DNA of 64,000 nt from positions 1-64,000 of the forward strand of contig JAATGM010000017.1 of the NCBI GenBank assembly GCA_015654675.1, in the 5' to 3' direction. This stretch comes from Planctomycetota bacterium. GTDB taxonomy: Bacteria; Planctomycetota; Phycisphaerae; UBA1845; UTPLA1. Shown in pieces: positions 61,818 to 64,000 of this stretch. Both the position numbers and the translations under genes were made by a program. Each line of letters starts with the position of its first letter. The first letter of the stretch is position 1. The notes beneath the pieces were generated by a model. That model saw only the letters and a program-made list of their open reading frames with translations, was not told the DNA's origin and made no database searches.

Positions 61818-63137
61818 GTGGATTTCGCATCGCTGGGTAACACGTGCGTGGTGGGCCTGCAATGGGGCGACGAAGGAAAGGGAAAGATCGTCGACGTTTT
61901 GACGGAGCACTTTGACGTCGTCGTGCGGTATGGCGGGGGCGCGAATGCGGGGCATACGGTCCGTCTGGGGGATCAGAAATTTGCATTGCACCTGCTGCCC
62001 AGCGGAATTTTGCGGCGCGGGGTTATGTGTGTAATTGCTCCCGGAGTTGTGATCGATCCGGAAGTGCTGATCGGTGAGATCGATGGTCTGACTGCTCGCG
62101 GCCTTGAAGTGGGAAGAAATCTGCAGTTGTCCAGCCGGGCGCATGTGGTGATGCCGTGGCACAAGAAGCAGGATCGGCTCTCGGAGGGAGCACTGGGGGA
62201 AGATCGCAAGATTGGAACGACCGCGCGCGGCATTGGACCGTGTTACGCGGACAAGATGTTGCGGACGGCGGCCGTGCGGGTCGAGGATTTGTACAAGCCG
62301 GACGCATTTCGCGCGAAGGTGACCGACGTGGTCGGCCAACGCAACAAGTTGTTTGCGGCGCTGTTCGGCGATCACGAGCCACTGGATGCGGAGCAGATCG
62401 CGGGGCAATACCTGCGGTTCGCGGAGCGGCTGCGGCCGTTTTTGACGGACACGACGCCGTATCTGCACGATTGCATTTCAGCCGGCCGGCGGATGCTCTT
62501 TGAGGGAGCGCAGGGCACGCTTCTTGACGTCGATCATGGGACGTATCCGTTCGTTACGAGCAGCAATTGTGGTGTCGGCGGTGTGGCCTCTGGGTCGGGA
62601 GTTCCGCCGCGAAGCGTACAAAGCGTCGTCGGCGTGATGAAGGCCTACTGCACGCGCGTCGGGAGCGGGCCGTTTCCGACGGAGCAGGACAATTCGACCG
62701 GGCAGCTCATCCGAGAGCGTGGGCATGAATACGGGACAACCACCGGGCGGCCGCGGCGGTGCGGTTGGTTTGACGCGGTGGCGGCGCGCTATTGTGTGGC
62801 GCTAGGAGGTGTGACGCAGATTGCGCTGATGCACCTGGACACTTTGGCGACGCTCCCGGAGGTCCGGATATGCACGGGATATCGACTGGAGGGGCGGACA
62901 ATTGAGCAGTTCGTGCCCGATTGCGAGCTCCTGGGGCGAGTTGAGCCGATATTTGAAACGCATTCGGGCTGGCGGGGCGATATTTCGGGCGCGACAGCCA
63001 TCGAACAATTGCCGTCCGAGGCACGTCGGTATGTGGAGCGGCTGGAGGTGCTGCTGGGGGCGGCCATCACGCTGGTAAGCGTAGGGGCCGATCGAACAGC
63101 CACGCTGCATCGCACTTCGCATGCGGGAGCGAACTGA
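61818..63137 (+). CDS. purA: Adenylosuccinate synthetase
   Basis: The 439-residue enzyme catalyses the GTP-dependent first step from IMP to AMP. It has the N-terminal P-loop-like GLQWGDEGKGKIVD, VVRYGGGANAGHTV, TTARGIGPCYADK and FEGAQGTLLDVDHGTYPFVTSSN. GTG 61818 gives a leader fitting the family; TTG 61788 and TTG 61812 would be longer. The frame overlaps the uppS region at the end only by a few residues. Confidence 0.95.
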   Translation: MDFASLGNTCVVGLQWGDEGKGKIVDVLTEHFDVVVRYGGGANAGHTVRLGDQKFALHLLPSGILRRGVMCVIAPGVVIDPEVLIGEIDGLTARGLEVGRNLQLSSRAHVVMPWHKKQDRLSEGALGEDRKIGTTARGIGPCYADKMLRTAAVRVEDLYKPDAFRAKVTDVVGQRNKLFAALFGDHEPLDAEQIAGQYLRFAERLRPFLTDTTPYLHDCISAGRRMLFEGAQGTLLDVDHGTYPFVTSSNCGVGGVASGSGVPPRSVQSVVGVMKAYCTRVGSGPFPTEQDNSTGQLIRERGHEYGTTTGRPRRCGWFDAVAARYCVALGGVTQIALMHLDTLATLPEVRICTGYRLEGRTIEQFVPDCELLGRVEPIFETHSGWRGDISGATAIEQLPSEARRYVERLEVLLGAAITLVSVGADRTATLHRTSHAGAN

Positions 63138-63138
63138 C

Positions 63139-63924
63139 ATGCCGACGATGCAACGACTTGATCCGCGTGAGCTGCTCGGCATCGGGCCCGAGCGATTGCC
63201 GCGGCATGTCGCGATTATCATGGACGGTAACGGGCGCTGGGCTCGGCGTCAGGGCCTTCCGCGGGTGAGCGGACATGAGGCTGGCGCTGCAAATGTTCGC
63301 GAGATCGTGACCGAATGCGCGCGGCTGGGCATCGAGTGCCTGACGCTTTACAGCTTCAGCATCGAAAACTGGAAGCGGCCGCTGGATGAAATTGAGCACC
63401 TCATGCGGCTGTATGTGCAGTACCTGATCAGCGAGCGCGATGAGATCATGTCCAACGACATTCGCGTGTTGCAGGTCGGGCGGCGCTTCGGCCTGCCGCC
63501 GAAGGTGCTGCGCGAATTGGATGAGACCGTATCGCTATCGAGCCGAAACACCGGGATGAAACTCTGTCTGGCGATCAACTATGGCTCGCGGGCCGAATTG
63601 ACGGATGCGGTTCGTGAGATCGCGGGACGGGTGAAGCGCGGCGAACTGTCGCCCGAACAAATCGACGAGCGGATGATCAGCGACTCGCTTTACACGCGCG
63701 GTTTGCCCGATCCGGACCTGTTGATTCGCACAGCGGGCGAGCTGCGTGTGAGCAACTTTCTGCTCTGGCAGATCAGCTATGCCGAACTGTTTATCAGTGA
63801 CGCGTATTGGCCTGATTTTCGCCGTGAGCAGCTTCATGCCGCGATTCGGGCGTACGCGCAGAGAGAGCGTCGATTTGGTACTCTAGATGCTTCACCGGCC
63901 GAGGCGGCCGGGAACGAAGGATAA
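63139..63924 (+). CDS. uppS: Isoprenyl (undecaprenyl) diphosphate synthase
   Basis: The 261-residue cis-prenyltransferase condenses isopentenyl diphosphate into undecaprenyl diphosphate, the lipid carrier for peptidoglycan and for glycans such as those encoded in this window. It has HVAIIMDGNGRWARRQGLPR with the catalytic Asp, YSFSIENWKRP, LCLAINYGSRAEL, and LIRTAGELRVSNFLLWQ. ATG 63139 is preferred with GGAG upstream; ATG 63121 would add six residues. Its usual neighbour cdsA may follow. Confidence 0.95.
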   Translation: MPTMQRLDPRELLGIGPERLPRHVAIIMDGNGRWARRQGLPRVSGHEAGAANVREIVTECARLGIECLTLYSFSIENWKRPLDEIEHLMRLYVQYLISERDEIMSNDIRVLQVGRRFGLPPKVLRELDETVSLSSRNTGMKLCLAINYGSRAELTDAVREIAGRVKRGELSPEQIDERMISDSLYTRGLPDPDLLIRTAGELRVSNFLLWQISYAELFISDAYWPDFRREQLHAAIRAYAQRERRFGTLDASPAEAAGNEG

Positions 63925-63936
63925 GGATCGGCAACG

Positions 63937-64000
63937 ATGAAACTATCGCGACGTTGGGTATTTCTCCTGGGCGCTGCCGTGCTGGCCGTCGGTTCGGGAA
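63937..64000 (+). CDS. Start of a further gene, truncated by the window end
   Basis: After AAGGA and ATG 63937 a frame reads MKLSRRWVFLLGAAVLAVGSG and runs out at the window end. It has a basic start and a hydrophobic segment, so it is a membrane or exported protein. The gene after uppS is often cdsA (phosphatidate cytidylyltransferase), but 21 residues cannot confirm this. Confidence 0.5.
   Translation, partial: MKLSRRWVFLLGAAVLAVGSG

Overview
The window looks like a high-GC planctomycete chromosome, probably Phycisphaerae-like. Evidence for this: an ECF-type sigma factor divergent from a membrane Ser/Thr kinase with the short N-terminal module common in that phylum; a secreted protein with an unusual CX4CH haem-like motif; many lone SAM methyltransferases; frequent GTG/TTG starts; and stop/start overlaps (ATGA, GTGA, TTGA). 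The assignment is inferred from gene content only.

Layout. 1-0.86 kb: 3' end of 23S rRNA, a structured spacer, 5S rRNA and a terminator. 0.86-7.0 kb: sigma factor and kinase, two exported or membrane proteins of unknown role, a small LSm-like protein, and three DinB domains in two genes separated by a VOC-protein remnant. 7.5-44.4 kb: a large surface-glycan locus. It opens with a coupled set resembling wbpD, wecB, wbpI, wbpB and wbpE, enzymes of UDP-di-N-acetylated mannosaminuronate synthesis. Next comes an ACP-based decoration module: DegT aminotransferase, hexapeptide acyltransferase, methyltransferase, VOC protein, FkbH-like protein and ACP. The rest holds a Wzx-like flippase, a Wzy/WaaL-like polymerase or ligase, six glycosyltransferases (plus one at 12.5 kb), an AlgD-like GDP-mannose dehydrogenase, an SGNH hydrolase, four polysaccharide deacetylases, a FemAB-like protein, a GNAT protein, a class B asparagine synthetase and several methyltransferases. 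No initiating phosphoglycosyltransferase, chain-length regulator, exporter or exosortase is visible, so the system must be completed elsewhere.

44.5-53.5 kb: complex I genes nuoD, nuoE and nuoF, interleaved with a spermidine-synthase-like membrane protein, a lipoprotein, a GT-C-like membrane protein, a 131-residue HExxH protein and an O-methyltransferase. 53.5-60.6 kb: prfB with a CTTTGAC programmed +1 frameshift site, a membrane-anchored metallophosphoesterase, a secreted alpha/alpha-barrel repeat protein, a beta-propeller lipoprotein with a C-terminal anchor, and a phosphofructokinase whose residues indicate pyrophosphate use. 60.7-64 kb: tRNA-Leu(CAA), an MBL-fold hydrolase, purA, uppS and the start of one more gene.

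The best candidate for undescribed biology is the 13.5-18.9 kb FkbH/ACP/VOC/methyltransferase/acyltransferase/aminotransferase set. It could build a carrier-bound short acyl group and attach it to an amino sugar of the surface glycan. The duplicated methyltransferase-deacetylase gene pair (29.4-31.2 and 39.6-41.3 kb) is the second.
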